Below, one piece after another: positions 1 through 12,000 of a stretch of 64,000 nt of DNA; positions within the stretch are counted from its first letter, which is position 1; each line of letters opens with the position of its first letter. Both the position numbers and the translations under genes were made by a program. The notes under the pieces were generated by a model. The model saw nothing but the letters and a program-made list of their open reading frames with translations, did no database searches and was not told where the DNA came from. The stretch is from Meriones unguiculatus (Eukaryota; Chordata; Mammalia; Rodentia; Muridae), in assembly GCF_030254825.1 (NCBI RefSeq), contig NC_083369.1:126841262-126905261 (forward strand), written 5' to 3'.

Positions 1-139
1 TGGCCAAAGTAATCCTCTTGTAAAAGGAGTTTAGAACAAATCAAAGTAAAAGGAATGATCAGACAGGCTGTTGTCCTGTTTTCCTGCCTCTCGACTCTGT
101 TGACCTCTTTTTCACAGGTTTATCCTATGCTTTCCACAG

Positions 140-404
140 ATTTGACAACTCACTGGCTTCCCACCTGGGACTGCCTTCTCAGGACTTGGTATCTTATGCT
201 GCGAATTACACAGATGATTCTAAAACCTGGCGCCCTGTGGAGATTTCTCGACTAGTCAGTAAATACCGAAGTGATATCTCTGACAGAAGGATCTGTGCCT
301 CTGCATCAACTCCAAAGACCTGCAGCATTGATCGCATCCTTCGGAAAACAGGGAGGTTCCAGAAATGGCTGCAGGCCAAGCGCCTCACACCTGACCTGGT
401 CCAG
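140..404 (+). CDS. Dipk2b: DIPK2B internal coding exon (first exon in window)
   Basis: This exon encodes the N-terminal part of DIPK2B (divergent protein kinase domain 2B; CXorf36/DIA1R), a secretory-pathway relative of DIPK2A/FAM69 proteins. The frame reads RFDNSLASHLGLPS, then an N-glycosylation sequon (NYT), two cysteines (RRICAS, PKTCS), and ends QAKRLTPDLVQ. The donor is CAG|GTGAGT at 404/405 and the intron there is phase 0. Two acceptors are possible. AG at 138-139 (exon from 140, phase 2) agrees with my memory of the human protein, where FDN-LASHLGLP directly follows exon 1. AG at 116-117 (exon from 118, phase 1) has the better pyrimidine tract and would add about eight residues (GLSYAFHR). 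The start codon and signal peptide lie upstream of the window. Identification is by recognising the protein; no search was run. Confidence 0.88.
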
Positions 405-550
405 GTGAGTACAGGCCATGAGTGGAGTTAGGGGTGGCAAGAGATATCCATTCGTACTTCTGTATTTCTCGCCTCAGAACACAGGAGCTCACTGCTGGCT
501 ATATCATTTCACACTTGCCTAACATTGGAGTCAAAATTGAAATGACTACC

Positions 551-645
551 CTGGCACAATAGGTACATCTGCTATCCTAGCATTTGGGAGGCTGAGGCAA
601 GTGGAGAGCCAGCCTAGGCTATATAGTGAAACACTATATAAAATA
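551..645 (+). repeat. Old B1/B4-like SINE fragment
   Basis: It reads like a decayed B1 body: CTAGCATTTGGGAGGCTGAG, then GAGCCAGCCTAGGCTATATA and GTGAAAC. About 400 bases of unique intron follow it (645-1060). Confidence 0.6.
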
Positions 646-1059
646 GAAACAAAGGAAATGATCATTAGTGGACAAGAAAAGTCATGCTACCAAAAGTCTC
701 TTGCCAAGAACACATGGCACATGGGACAATTTTGTTTCTTGCATGCTCTTTGCTGAACAATCTTTCAAATTAGAACCGCATCAGAGGCACATGGTGACTA
801 CATTGTGAGATCTTGCTTCCAGGGTCCCTTGGGAAGTAATCACTGTAATGTGTGTTGCCCCAGTAGTTTTGAAGGTTCACTGGAGAGGTGCTATGGGATG
901 AATTAAGTGTCTCCACAGTGTGATTTCTCCTGCCAACCATGGAATTACTGAAAGTTGAAACAACTAACATTTTAAATAATGGAATCTGTTTGGTGTTAGA
1001 ATCATTGAGGTTTAGGCTACTCAATTCGTATCAAAGAAATTATTTGGAATATAACTGGT

Positions 1060-1217
1060 GGTTTGAACAAAAATAGCCCCATATGCTCATATGTTTGATG
1101 ACTTGGTCCCCAGCTGGTAGAACAGTTTGAGAAGGACTAGGAAGCTCATAAAAGGAGGTGTTTTATTGGAGGCTAAATGAGGTGATTTGACATTTCAAAA
1201 GACTGCTATTCCCATTC

Positions 1218-1250
<33 letters not shown>

Positions 1251-1267
1251 CATCCATCCATCCATCC

Positions 1268-1322
<55 letters not shown>

Positions 1323-1555
1323 ATATTTCTGTCTGTCTCTATCTTCCTCACTCTTTCACACTGCCTTTCTCTGACTCCTCTTGCAGATCAGAATGTAAGC
1401 TCTCAGCTGTTTGTTTTTGCTGCTATTTCTTTGCTCAACTATCAAGGATTCTAACTCTTTAAAGCCATGAGCCCAACCCAAATGCTTATATAAGTTGCCT
1501 TGGTCATAGTGTCTTATCACAGCAAGAGAACACTTACTAAGACACTTGATCTACT
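1060..1555 (+). mobile_element. Rodent non-autonomous hAT-type element (RChARR1/URR1-like), split by a microsatellite
   Basis: It contains the family phrases TCATATGTTTGATGACTTGG, GTAAGCTCTCAGCTG, and the end CCTTGGTCATAGTGTC...CACTTACTAAGACAC. A second copy of the same family lies at 2215-2583. A tetranucleotide array sits in the middle. The name is from memory. Confidence 0.6.
1216..1322 (+). repeat. (ATCT)n(ATCC)n(ATCT)n microsatellite
   Basis: About 105 bases of perfect TATC units are interrupted by a block of CATC units. The apparent 91-residue ORF rich in YLSI is only this repeat read in frame. Confidence 0.95.
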
Positions 1556-2214
1556 AATTTTCAGGCCTTCATTTCATTGTGGATTTACAAAAAAAAGGGG
1601 GGGGGGACACAAGTAGGTCACCCATTCAGTCCAATAAAATGACCCCTAAATCTTTCTTTATGAATCTCACGAATGAAGACAAAACAAAGCATGGTAAAAG
1701 GTTTCCCCATGGACAGGTTTAAGCATAAAGGGGGAACAAGAGAAGACTAGGGGAAAAGTAGACATAAGACAGGTTACTAAGGCCTGCCTACATGGTACTC
1801 AAATGCAGAATAGAGGAGGGCCCTACTCAAAGTGTAACTAAAGTCTGAACAGTCAAGACATACCATGCAAGAGAAGCTTGTCATTATAGAGCTTTGAAGT
1901 TTTCTAGCATTTTTTTTTACATAATAGTGAACCAAGCCCCCTCAAAAGACATCAAACTATCTTCCATTTTTTCTGTGAAAGTCTTCCTTTGAGATCTCAC
2001 TACTCCTGTTCTGATGTACAGTAGCCCTTCCCTGTATTTGCCATTCCATTGTACAGTTCCCCTTATCCACAGTCAACTATGGTTCAGAATATTAAATAGA
2101 AAATTGCAGAAACAAGCAACTAATAGCTTTGAAGTAACTCTTATTATAGTATGACATTTTAAGTATTATATATTTTATTTAATTGGCATCAGGATGTCCT
2201 TTAAGCATATCTCT
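1556..2214. other. Intron, mostly unique
   Basis: It holds a short A/G homopolymer run (1589-1607) and a likely old Tigger-like DNA-transposon fragment at about 2025-2110 (CCTTATCCACAGTCAACTAT). Nothing else is recognised. Confidence 0.4.
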
Positions 2215-2583
2215 GTGTGTGATGGTTTGAATAAGAATGCCCTCCATAGACTCATATGTTTGAATGCTTGGCCCACATGGACTGGCAATATTAGGAGGTG
2301 TGTGTGGATTTGTTGGAGGAAGTGTGTAACTGTGGAGGTGGGCTTTGAGGTCTGCTATGCTCAAACTATGCCCAGTGTTGTACACAGTCTCTATCTGGTG
2401 CCTATGAATCAAGACGTAGAACTCTCAGCTCCTTCAACACCATGTCTACCTGTACCCTGCCATGCTTCCTGCCATGACTAGATATTTGAAACTGTAAGCC
2501 AGCCCCAATTAAATGCTTTCCTTTATAGGAGTTGTCTTGGTCATGGTGGTCTTTTCACAGTGATAAAGCCCTAACTAAGACTA
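2215..2583 (+). mobile_element. Rodent non-autonomous hAT-type element (RChARR1-like), near full length
   Basis: It starts TGTGATGGTTTGAATAAGAA and ends CCCTAACTAAGAC. It includes TTAGGAGGTGTGTGTGGATT, GTAGAACTCTCAGCTCCTTC and GTAAGCCAGCCCCAATTAAA. It is clearly related to 1060-1555. Confidence 0.7.
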
Positions 2584-2587
2584 TGTT

Positions 2588-2805
2588 TTCTTTTTTGTGA
2601 GATAGTGTGTCTCATTGAACCTAGAGCTTACCACTTTGGCTAGACTGGATGACCAATGAGCTCCCAGAATCCACCTGTCTTCACACCCCAACCCTTACAG
2701 GCATATGCCACCATCCCAAGACTTTATATGGACACTGGGGATCCAAACTCAGGCCCTCACGCTTGCACAGAAAGCACTTTATTTACTAACTGAGCCCCAC
2801 AATTA
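2588..2805 (-). repeat. Rodent composite SINE (B4/B3-like)
   Basis: On the plus strand it reads TGTGTCTCATTGAACC...CAGGCATATGCCACCATCCC...ACTCAGGCCCTCACGCTTGC...AACTGAGCCCC, the reverse complement of a tRNA/7SL-type composite SINE. The 2805-3690 interval after it is AT-rich unique intron. Confidence 0.65.
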
Positions 2806-3692
2806 TTGTATTTTAGTATTAGTTATCATTAATCTTTTGCTGTGACTAATATATAAATTAAACTTTTTCAGTGCTCTTTGGATATGGAGAGAAACATAGT
2901 TAATTTATAATTGGTTTATTTAGGATGGAACTATATATGGTTTTTCTCACACAGAGAATATCTTAGAACAAATTACCTGCAGATAAGGAATGGATGCTTT
3001 TTCTATAAATGTGACTTGGCTTAGAAGCCTCTGGTCTGGTGATGTTTACATAAAATAAAGGAAGCAGAGACTAAACATTATGACTATAGAATACCTCCTG
3101 TAAAGAAAGTAACATGGAAGAATAAATTATAGAACCAACTTATGTTCAACAATGTTTATTAGGCCATAGAATCTATCAATAACTTTTTGGAACTAGAAAT
3201 ATTAAAGACGATTTTCTCTAATAAAAATTCAGTAGCAGACAAAAAAATAAAAAGACAAAGGAAAAAATACAAGGATTTAACAACATTATCATTAGAGCAC
3301 AGAGCAAAGAACAGAAATTGTAATACGGAGAAAATGACAATGAGGAAAATTCTATATTACCATTATGTACATGATTGATTAGCCTTTGCTAAATCACTGT
3401 TCAGAGGAAAATCAGAAATAAATGCAGTGTTGTACTGGGAAGCCATCAATATGAGTTTAATCCTTAATGTGAAAGAATAATACAAAAAGATACAAAAATG
3501 AATCGGAGTTCAGTCCAAAGTCAGGGCCACTTACAGTAGACATAATTTTTCCAACTATGTTAATTCTCTTCTCTAAATATTATCTAGATTTCTGGGGAAG
3601 GCATGATTCATAAACCTTTCCAGTCTATTAAGAAATAAATTTACTCCCAGTTTATATATGGCAGCAGACCACGAAGGAAGATTAAAATAGAT

Positions 3693-3880
3693 CTCTGAGG
3701 CCAGTAAGATGACTCAGTATGTAAAAGTATGTGCCAGCAAGCCTCACAGTCTAAATTCAATCCCAGGAACCCATGTGGTAGAAAAGAACTGACTCCGGCA
3801 AGCTGTCCTCCAACCTTCACATACATACCATTTCATGTGCTCCCATCATACACACACACTAAGTAATTATTAATTTAAAA
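3693..3880 (+). repeat. B3/B2-type SINE
   Basis: The A/B-box-like start GAGGCCAGTAAGATGACTCA is followed by AATTCAATCCCAGGAACCCA, TGTCCTCCAACCTTCACATA and a CA-rich end, as in old B3 elements. 3880-4550 is unique AT-rich intron. Confidence 0.7.
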
Positions 3881-4549
3881 GTTTGAGAGAGGATGAAAAA
3901 ATTTATTTGGGGAGCACAGTTTTCGGGGGTACAGTCCATCATATGACATACCCACTGGGATAGGTAGGAGCTATATTTCTGTTCACCATAATTTCTTGAA
4001 ATATACTTGAAATTTTACCAATTAAAGAAAGTAAGGTAAAAACAAAAAAAAAGGATTCTCTACCTTACCATACAAGGACAGGAAACACATTCCTTCAGAA
4101 AGCGCTATGTTTTCTTTTTGGACAAAAGAAATCCCCTGTAAATTCACTGTCAGTCTGTCTTCTTGTAACTTTCATGCATATAAAGTATTTCATTTCTACT
4201 CATATCCCCTAAACCTTCCTCCTAAATTGTTGCATCTCTAGTCTAAACAACCCCAGTTCTATTTCCCGTCTGCCCATTGCACTCATACTAAAGTATATTA
4301 ATCTTTATCTCAACTAAAAACATCTCTGTGGCTAGATTTTCATTTATAAGAACAGAACATTTTATTTATCCCACAAAATATGAACTTAGATTAAATCCAT
4401 TACTCTAGCCTATGAGCTTAAGACTGACTCAAAAAAATAATTACATTTACTTATAAATATCTTGTGAGTTTGCATGTTGCCTTCATGTATGTGTATACCA
4501 CATGTGTACTATTGCTCACAAAAAAACAGAAGAAAGTCTTTGACACCCT

Positions 4550-4655
4550 GGAATCCACGTAGTTATGAGCCACCATGTGAGTACTGGGAACTGAACCTGG
4601 GTCCTCCCAAAGAACAGCTAATGCTTTTAACAGCTGAGCTATATTTCCAGCCTCT
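4550..4655 (-). repeat. B3/B2-type SINE fragment
   Basis: The plus strand reads GAGCCACCATGTGAGTACTG, GAACCTGGGTCCTCCCAAAG and AGCTGAGCTATATTTCCAGC, the reverse complement of a B3-type SINE. Confidence 0.7.
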
Positions 4656-4837
4656 TGATTCTGATTTTTTTCTCATACCACTATCATCCCAAGTACACAT
4701 CATCCTCAGTTTTAATTAACAAAACTTTAGTTATTTACTATTGCTATTAAAATTGTTACACAGGAAAAGGCCAAACATAAAGCCTATTGTTTCGTGGAAA
4801 TTTTTCTGTTTGATTTTAGGCAAGTTCAGTTAGCCGA

Positions 4838-4870
4838 TTATTATTATAATTATTATTATTATTATTATTT
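4838..4870 (+). repeat. (ATT)n microsatellite
   Basis: A run of about ten ATT units with one interruption, just ahead of the poly(T) start of the adjoining minus-strand L1. Confidence 0.85.
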
Positions 4871-4889
4871 AATTTAAAGGTTTGTGTAC

Positions 4890-6145
4890 TTTATTTTTTT
4901 AATTTTTTATTTAACTTTTATTAATTACACTTTATTCATTTTGTATCCCCCCATAAGCCCCTCCCTCCCCTCCCAGTCCCACCCTCCTCCCCTTCTGCAT
5001 GCATGCCCCTCCCCATGTCCACTGATAGGGGAGGTCCTCCTCTCCTTCTTTCTGATCTTAGTCTATCAGTTCTCATCAGAGTGGCTGCATTTTCAGGGTT
5101 CTAGGTTATCTCCATGAATAGTCCTTGGTTGGAGTATGAGTCTCTGGGAAGTTCCCTGTGTTCAAATTTTCTTGTTCTCTTGCTCTCCTTGTGGAGTTCC
5201 TGTCCTCTCCAGCTCTTACTATTTCCCAGTTCTTACATAAAATTCCATTCACTCTGCCCGTCACTTGGCCATCAGGCTCAGCATCTGCTTTCACAGTTTG
5301 CATGGCAGAGGCTTTCAGAGGCCCTCTGTGGCAGGTTCTGAGGTTGTTTCTTGTTTTCTTTTTCTTCTGATGTCCATCCTCTTTGCCTTTCAGAATGGGG
5401 ATTGAACATTTTAGTTAGGGTCCTCTCTTTTGCTTAGTATGTTTAGATGCACAGGTTTTAGTGGGTTTATTCTATGTTGTATGTTTACATGAGTGAGTAT
5501 ATACCGTGTGTGTCTTTTTGCTTCTGGGACAGCTCACTCAGGATGATCCTTTCCAGGTCCCACCATTTACCTGCAAATTTCATGATTTACTTATTTTTCA
5601 TTGCTGAGTAATACTCCATTGTAGAGATGTACCACAGTTTCTGCATCCATTCTTCAGTTGAGGGGCATCTGGGCTGTTTCCAGCTTCTGGCTATTACAAA
5701 TAAAGCTGGTTGAGCAAACATGGTTGAGCAAATGTTCTTTTTGTATACTTGAGCCTCTTTTGGGTATATGCCTAGGAGTGGTATGGCTGGATCTTGAGGA
5801 AGCGCTATTCCTAGTTGTCTGAGAAAGTGCCAGATTGCTTTCCAGAGTGGTTGTACAAGTTTACATTCCCACCAGCAGTGGAGAAGGATTCCCCTTTCTC
5901 CACAACCTCTCCAGCATGTGCTGTCACTTGAGGTTTTGGTCTTGGTCATTCTGATGGGTGTAAGGTGAAATCTCAGGGCTGTTTTGATTTGCATTTCCCT
6001 AATGGCTAATGAGGTTGAGCATTTCTTTAAGTGCTTCTCTGCCATTCGATATTCCTCTACAGAGAATTCTTTATTTAGCTCTGTTCCCCATTTTTTAAGT
6101 GGATTACTTGGTTTGCTGCTTTTCAGCTTCTTTAGTTCTTTTTTT
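4890..6145 (-). mobile_element. 5'-truncated LINE-1, minus strand
   Basis: Read on the minus strand, the element ends in the rodent L1 3' UTR (GGGATACAAAATGAATAAAG, then GTGTAATTAATAAAAG and an A-rich tail that appears as T-rich at 4890-4925). The ORF2 C-terminal frame occupies about 5587-6156, with HLTPIRMTKTK, CWRGCGERGILLHCWWECKL, AIPLLGIYP and MEYYSAMKNK. It is 5'-truncated near 6145 at a T-run. No functional product is expected. Confidence 0.9.
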
Positions 6146-6237
6146 TTTTTTTGCATAAGAGTTTATTTTATTTTATTTTTCACAGTAAACTAATATTTAT
6201 TTTGTTCTTTTTTATGTTTTTTATTTTATTTTTTTTC

Positions 6238-6495
6238 TTTAACTTTTATTAATTACACTTTATTCATTTTGTATCCCCCCATAAGCCCTTCCCTCCTCCC
6301 CTCCCGGTCCCACCTCCCCCTTTCTGCATGCATGCCCCTCCCCAAGTCCATGATAAGGGAGGTCCTCCTGTCCTTCTTTCTGATCTTAGTCTATCAGTTC
6401 TCATCAGAAGTGGCTGCATTGTCAGGGTTCTAGGTTATCTCCATGAATAGTCCTTGGTTGGAGTATGAGTCTCTAGGAGGTTCCCTGTGTTCAAA
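6238..6495 (-). mobile_element. LINE-1 3' UTR fragment, minus strand
   Basis: A second L1 3' end closely matches the 3' end at 4915-5165 in this window. It starts AACTTTTATTAATTACACTT on the plus strand and breaks off at CCTGTGTTCAAATTTTC, where the next L1's poly(T) begins. It carries no coding sequence. Confidence 0.88.
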
Positions 6496-6499
6496 TTTT

Positions 6500-9400
6500 C
6501 TTTTTTTTTTTTTATCAGTTACATTTTATTAACTCTGTATCCTAGCCGTGTCCCAATCCCTCATTCCCTCCCAGTCCCTCCCTCCCTCCCTCATCTCCAC
6601 CGTGCCCCTTTCCAAGTCCACTGATAGGGGGGACCTCCTCCCCATTCATCTGATACTGTTTTATCAGGTATCTTCAGGACTGGCTGCAAAGCCCTCCTGT
6701 GTGGCCTAACAGGACTGCTCCTCCCTTTGGGGATGGGGAGACCAAAGAGCCAGTCATTGAGTTCCTGTTAGAAATAGTCCTTGTTCCCCTCACTTTGGGA
6801 AACCAATTGGTTACTGAGCTACCACAGGCTACATCTGAGTGGAAATTCTAGGTTATATCCATACATGGTCCTTGGTTAAATGTTCATCTCAGAAAAGACC
6901 CTGTGCCCAGATATATTTGGTCCTTGTGGAGCTCCTATCCTTTCCCCATCAGACTAACTCCCCTTCTTTCTTATGATTCCCTGTACACTGCCAAAGGTTT
7001 GGTCATGAGTCTTTGCTTTGAAAACACTGCTAGTTAGAGTCTTTCAGATGCGCTCAGGAGACTCCTGTCATACGTTCAATGCACATCCCATCTGTCTTTC
7101 TAAATGAGGATTGATCATCTTACCCCATGTCCGCTCAATTGATTATCTTTTTTAGGTGTATAGATTTCATTATGTTTATCATATCTTCTAGGTCTGTATA
7201 AGTGAGTATATCCCATGTTTGTCTTTCTCCTTCTGGGATATTTCACTCAGAATGATCTTTTCTAGATCTCATCATTTGCCTGCAAATTTCATGATTTCCT
7301 CCTTTTTGATTGCTGAGTAGTATTCCATTGTATAAAAATACCACAATTTCTGTACCCATTCCACCGTTGATGGACATCTGGGTTGTTTCCAGGTTCTGGA
7401 TATTACAAATAGAGCTGCTATAAACATGGTTGAGCAAGTGTCCTTTTTGTGTACTTGAAAAAACTTTGGGTATATACCTAGCAGTGGTATAGCTGGGTCT
7501 GGAGGAAGCACTATTCCTATTGTCTTAGAAAGCGCCAGATAGCTTTCCAGAATGGTTGTACCAGTTTACATTCCCACCAGCAGTGGTGGAGGGTTTCCCT
7601 TTCTCCACAACCTCTCCAGCATGTGATATCGCTTGAGTTCTTCATCTTGGCCATTCTGATGGGTGTAAGGTGATATCTCAGGGTCGTTTTGATTTGCATT
7701 TCCCTGATGGCTAATGAGGATGAGCATTTCTTTAAGTGTTTTTCTGCCATTCGATATTCCTCTATCGAGAATTCTCTGTTTAGCTCTGTTCCCCATTTTT
7801 TAAGTGGATTGCTTGGATTGCTGCTTTTCAGCTTCTTTAGTTCTTTGTATATACTGGATATTAGTCCTCTGTCAGATAAAGGGTTAGTGAAAATTCTTTC
7901 CCAATCTCTAGGCAGTCGTTTTGTTTTGATGACGGTATCCTTTGCTTTACAGAAACTTTTCAGTTTCATGAGGTCCCATTTATTGATTGTTGCTCTTAGA
8001 GCCTGTGCTGTTGGTGTTCTGTTCAGGAAGTTGTCTCCTGTGCCAATGAGTTCTAGGCTGTTCCCCACTTTTTTTTCCAATTGATTTAGGGTATCTAGTT
8101 TTATGTTGAGGTCCTTGATCCACTTTGACTTTAGTTTTGTGCAGGGTGATAAATATGGATCTATTTTCATTTTTCTGCATGTAGACATCCAGTTGGTCCA
8201 GCACCATTTGTTGAAGATGCTGTCTTTTTTCCATTGAATGGATTTGGCTTCTTTGTCAAATATCGAGTATTCATAGGTGTGTGGATTTATTTCTGGGTCT
8301 TCTATGCGGTTCCATTGATCCTCCTTTCTGTTTCTATGCCAATACCATGCAGTTTTTATTACTGTTGCCCTGTAGTACAGCTTGAGATCAGGAATGGAGA
8401 TACCTCCAGATGATCTGTTGTTGTACAGGATCATTTTGGAGATTCTGGGTTTTTTGTTTCTCCATATGAAGCTGAGAATCTTTTTTTCAAGGTCTGTAAA
8501 GAATTGAGTTGGTATTTTGATGGGAATTGCATTGAATCTGTAGATTGCTTTTGGCAGTATGGCCATTTTCACAATGTTAATCCTACCAGTCCATGAGCAT
8601 GGGAGATCTTTCCATCTTCTGATATCTTCTTCGATTTCTTTCTTCAGAGACTTGAAGTTTTTCTCAAACAGGTCTTTCACTTGCTTGGTTAGAGTCACAC
8701 CAAGGTACTTTATGTTATTAGTGGCTATTGTGAACGGTGTTGTTTCCCTAATTTCTTTCTCAGCCTTTTTGTCTTTGGTATATAGGAGGGCTTCTGATTT
8801 TTTTGAGTTTATTTTGTATCCTGCCACTTTGCTGAAGGTGTTTATCAGCTGAAGGAGTTCTCTGGTTGAATTTTTGGGGTCGCTCATGTATACTATCATA
8901 TCATCTGCAAATAGTGACACTTTGACCTCTTCCTTTCCGATTTGTATCCCCTTGATCTCCTTTAGTTGTCTTATTGCTCTGGCTAGGACTTCAAGTACTA
9001 TGTTGAAGAGATATGGGGACAATGGACAGCCTTGTCTTGTCCCTGATTTCAGTGGGATTGATTTAAGTTTCTCTCCATTGAGTTTGATGTTAGCTGTAGG
9101 CTTGCTATATATTACCTTTACTATGTTTAGGTATGTGCCTTGTATCCCTGATCTCTCCAAGACTTTAAACATGAATGGGTGTTGGACTTTGTCAAATGCT
9201 TTTTCAGCATCTAAGGAGATGATCATGTCGTTTTTCTCCTTCAGTTTGTTTATGTAGTGGATTACATTGATGGATTTCCGTATGTTGAACCACCCTTGCA
9301 TGCCTGGGATGAAGCCTACTTGGTCATGGCAGATGATATCTTTGTTGTGTTCTTGGATTCGGTTTGCAAGTATTTTATTGAGTATTTTTGCGTCAATGTT

Positions 9401-11062
9401 CATAAGAGAGATAGGCCTGAAGTTCTCTTTTTTTGTTGGGTCTTTGTGTGGTTTAGGTATTAAGGTGACTGTGGCTTCATAGAATGAGTTTGGTAGTGTT
9501 CCTTCTGTTTCTATTTTGTGGAATAGCTTGAGGAGAATTGGAGTTAGCACTTCTTTGAAAGTCTTGTAGAATTCTGCGCTGAAGCCATCTGGTCCAGGGC
9601 TTTTTTTGGAGGGGAGACTGTTGATGACTGCTTCGATTTCCTTGGGAGATATAGGGCTATTCAGTCTTTCTACCTGATCTTGATTTAGTTTTGGTAGATG
9701 GAATCTTTCAAGAAAATTATCCATTTCATTTAGATTCTCAAATTTTGTGGCATATAGGATTTTGTAGTATGACCTAATAATTGTTTGGATTTCCTCAATG
9801 TCTGTGGTTATGTCCCCATTTTCATTTCTGATTTTGCTGATCTGGATAGTTTCTCTCTGCTTTTTAGTTAGTTTGGCTAAGGGTTTGTCTATCTTGTTGA
9901 TTTTCTCAAAGAACCAGCTTTTTGTTTCATTGATTCTTTGGATAGTTTTATTTGTTTCTAGTTGATTGATTTCAGCCCTTAGTTTGATTATTTCCAGCCG
10001 TCTGCTCCTCTTGGGTGTATCTGCTTCTTTTTTTTTCTAGGGTTTACAGTTGGGGCATTAAGTTGTTTGTATGTGATGTTACGAATTTCTTCTTGCAGGC
10101 ACTTAGTGCTATAAATTTTCCTCTGAGCACTGCTTTCAATGTGTTCCATAAATTTGGGTATGTTGTGCCTTCCTTTTCATTGAATTCTAGGAAGTCTTTA
10201 ATTTCTTTCTTTATTTCTTCCTTAACCCAGCTGTCATTGAGTAGTAAGTTGTTCAGTTTCCATGTGCGTGTCGGCTTTTTGTTGTTTCTGTTGTTGTTGA
10301 TGTCTAGCTTTAGTCCATGGTGGTCAGATAGTATACAAGGGATTATTTCAATCGTTTTGTATCTGTTGAGGCTTGCTTTGTGACCCACTATATGGTCTAT
10401 TTTGGAAAAGGTTCCATGCGGTGCTGAAAAGAAGGTGTACTCTTTTGAGTTTGGGTGAAATGATCTGTAGACGTCTATTAGGTCCATTTGATTTAGGGAT
10501 TCTGTGAGTGCTTTTATTTCCCTATTTGGTGTCTGTCTAGTTGATCTGTCCCTTGGTGAGAGTGGAGTGTTGAAGTCTCCCACTATTAAGGTATTAGGAT
10601 CAATGTATGATTTAAGCTTTAATAATGTTTCATTTACGAATGTCGGTGCTCTTGTATTTGGGGCATAGATATTCAAGATTGTGATGTCCTCTTGGTGGAT
10701 TTTTCCTTTGATGAGAATATAGTGGCCCTCCTTATCTTTTTTTGATTAACTTGGGTTGAAAGTCTATTTTATTAGATATTAGGATGGCTACTCCAGCTTG
10801 TTTTCTGGAACCATTTGCTTGAAAAACAGTTTTCCAGCCCTTTACTCTGAGGTAGTGTTTGTCTTTGTTGCATAGGTGTGTTTCTTGGATGCAACAGAAT
10901 GTTGGATCCTGTTTCCTTAACCATTCTGTTAGCCTGTGTCTTTTTATTGGTGAGTTGAGTCCATTGATATTGATAGGTAATAGTGACCAATGCATGTTAG
11001 TTCCTTTTGTAATGGAGTCGATGATCTAACCCTGTTTCATTGCTTGTTTTCTTTTCAAATCA
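6500..11062 (-). mobile_element. LINE-1, minus strand, ORF2 nearly complete, ORF1 lost
   Basis: The element begins on the plus strand with poly(T) and ATCAGTTACATTTTATTAAC, a 3' UTR subtype different from the two preceding fragments. The 3' UTR covers about 6500-7240 and ORF2 the rest. Truncation near 11062 falls in the ORF1-ORF2 spacer, just upstream of the ORF2 start (plus-strand L1 at 19658-25725 has the matching spacer at 20645-20670). Confidence 0.93.
7245..10995 (-). pseudogene. LINE-1 ORF2 (endonuclease/reverse transcriptase), broken
   Basis: Read from 10995 downwards, the product starts MHWSLLPININGLNSPIKRH with the endonuclease motif IQETHL, continues through SDHHGLKLDI (about 10290-10330), and carries the reverse-transcriptase motifs GTRQGCPLSPYLF and FADDMIVYM (about 8885-8911). 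The C-terminal part shows the Cys-rich CWRGCGERE block. Breaks seen: a frame change between 10676 and 10732; a TAA at about 10044, followed by a one-base shift in an A-run near 10030; a frame change near 7515; and two consecutive TGA codons near 7266-7271. Between about 7517 and 10018 one frame stays open (about 830 codons), which is long for a dead copy and points to a fairly recent insertion. The protein is not functional as it stands. Confidence 0.9.
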
Positions 11063-12000
11063 TCCCACTAAAAACTTACTTTAGGATGTTTACCATGATT
11101 TAGGATAAGCCCATTAGTCAATGATTTCACTAATCCACCCCTTGATCCTTCTGTACATCAAAAACGAGTTTTTTAGTCTTTTCAGATCTCTGCATCCACT
11201 ACCTATGGTTCAGAAATACTGTTTACAAAGTCTCTGTGAGTTTTTGCGCCAGGTACTTGTTCATAATAATACAAGCCTGTTTGGTGCAGCTGGCAATCCA
11301 TTCCTGTTCAGTGTATTTTGTTCCACTCTTTTCTGATCAAAGTCTCATACTCTGTCAAAAAAGACAGTCAAACATTAAACAAAAGCAGAGCTTTCAATTT
11401 GTTGGTCACCAAAATTCTTGACCCTATTCAAAAAGCTTTTGCTAAAAAAAAAAAAAAAAGCAAAAAACAAAAAAACTCTGTAATAATGCCAAGCATTAGT
11501 GTTGTTTGATTAGGTTTTAGATTTGCTTTTTTGTTTGTTTGGGTGTGTGTGTGTTTTTTTAGTTTTGTTTCATTTTGGGTTTTTTTGGGGGGACAAGGTC
11601 TTGCTATGTATCTCAGGCTAGCCTTAAATGCACAATCTTCCTACTTTGGCCTCCTGGGTACTCGGATTTGGGCATATATCACCATACTCAGCTCAAATAG
11701 CTAGTTTTGAAAACTTGTAATTAAAGTAAAAATAACATGCATCAGTACATGGATCTTATGTATATTGGGTAAAATTTAATATGTTGGTTTAGTCAAACAC
11801 AATATCCAAAACAAGATACTGAATGTTTCTAGCCCCTCAGAAGGCTTTTTCATGTCCCTTTCCTAATAAATAAATAGATAAATAAATATCCCTTCCTAGG
11901 ATGACAAACCATCCCAAATTGCTTAGAACTAGTTAATTTTAGTTGAATGAATGTACAATATTCTAGAAAACCCCTCTAATCCTAGTCGAATTGGAACAGT
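11063..12000. other. Intron with old SINE and A-rich run
   Basis: It contains unique sequence, an A-run at 11444-11459, and a decayed B1/B4-like SINE on the minus strand at about 11580-11695 (GACAAGGTCTTGCTATGTAT...GGCCTCCTGGGTACTCGGAT). An AAATA microsatellite-like stretch lies at 11866-11888. Confidence 0.5.

Noticed and set aside
1187..1462. 91-residue frame rich in Tyr-Leu-Ser-Ile
   Set aside because: It is the ATCT/ATCC microsatellite translated in frame, with no conserved flanks.
7689..8084. 131-residue plus-strand frame starting MICISLMANE, also seen at 44726-45109
   Set aside because: It is the antisense of L1 ORF2. It recurs because the L1s are similar, not because it is a conserved protein.
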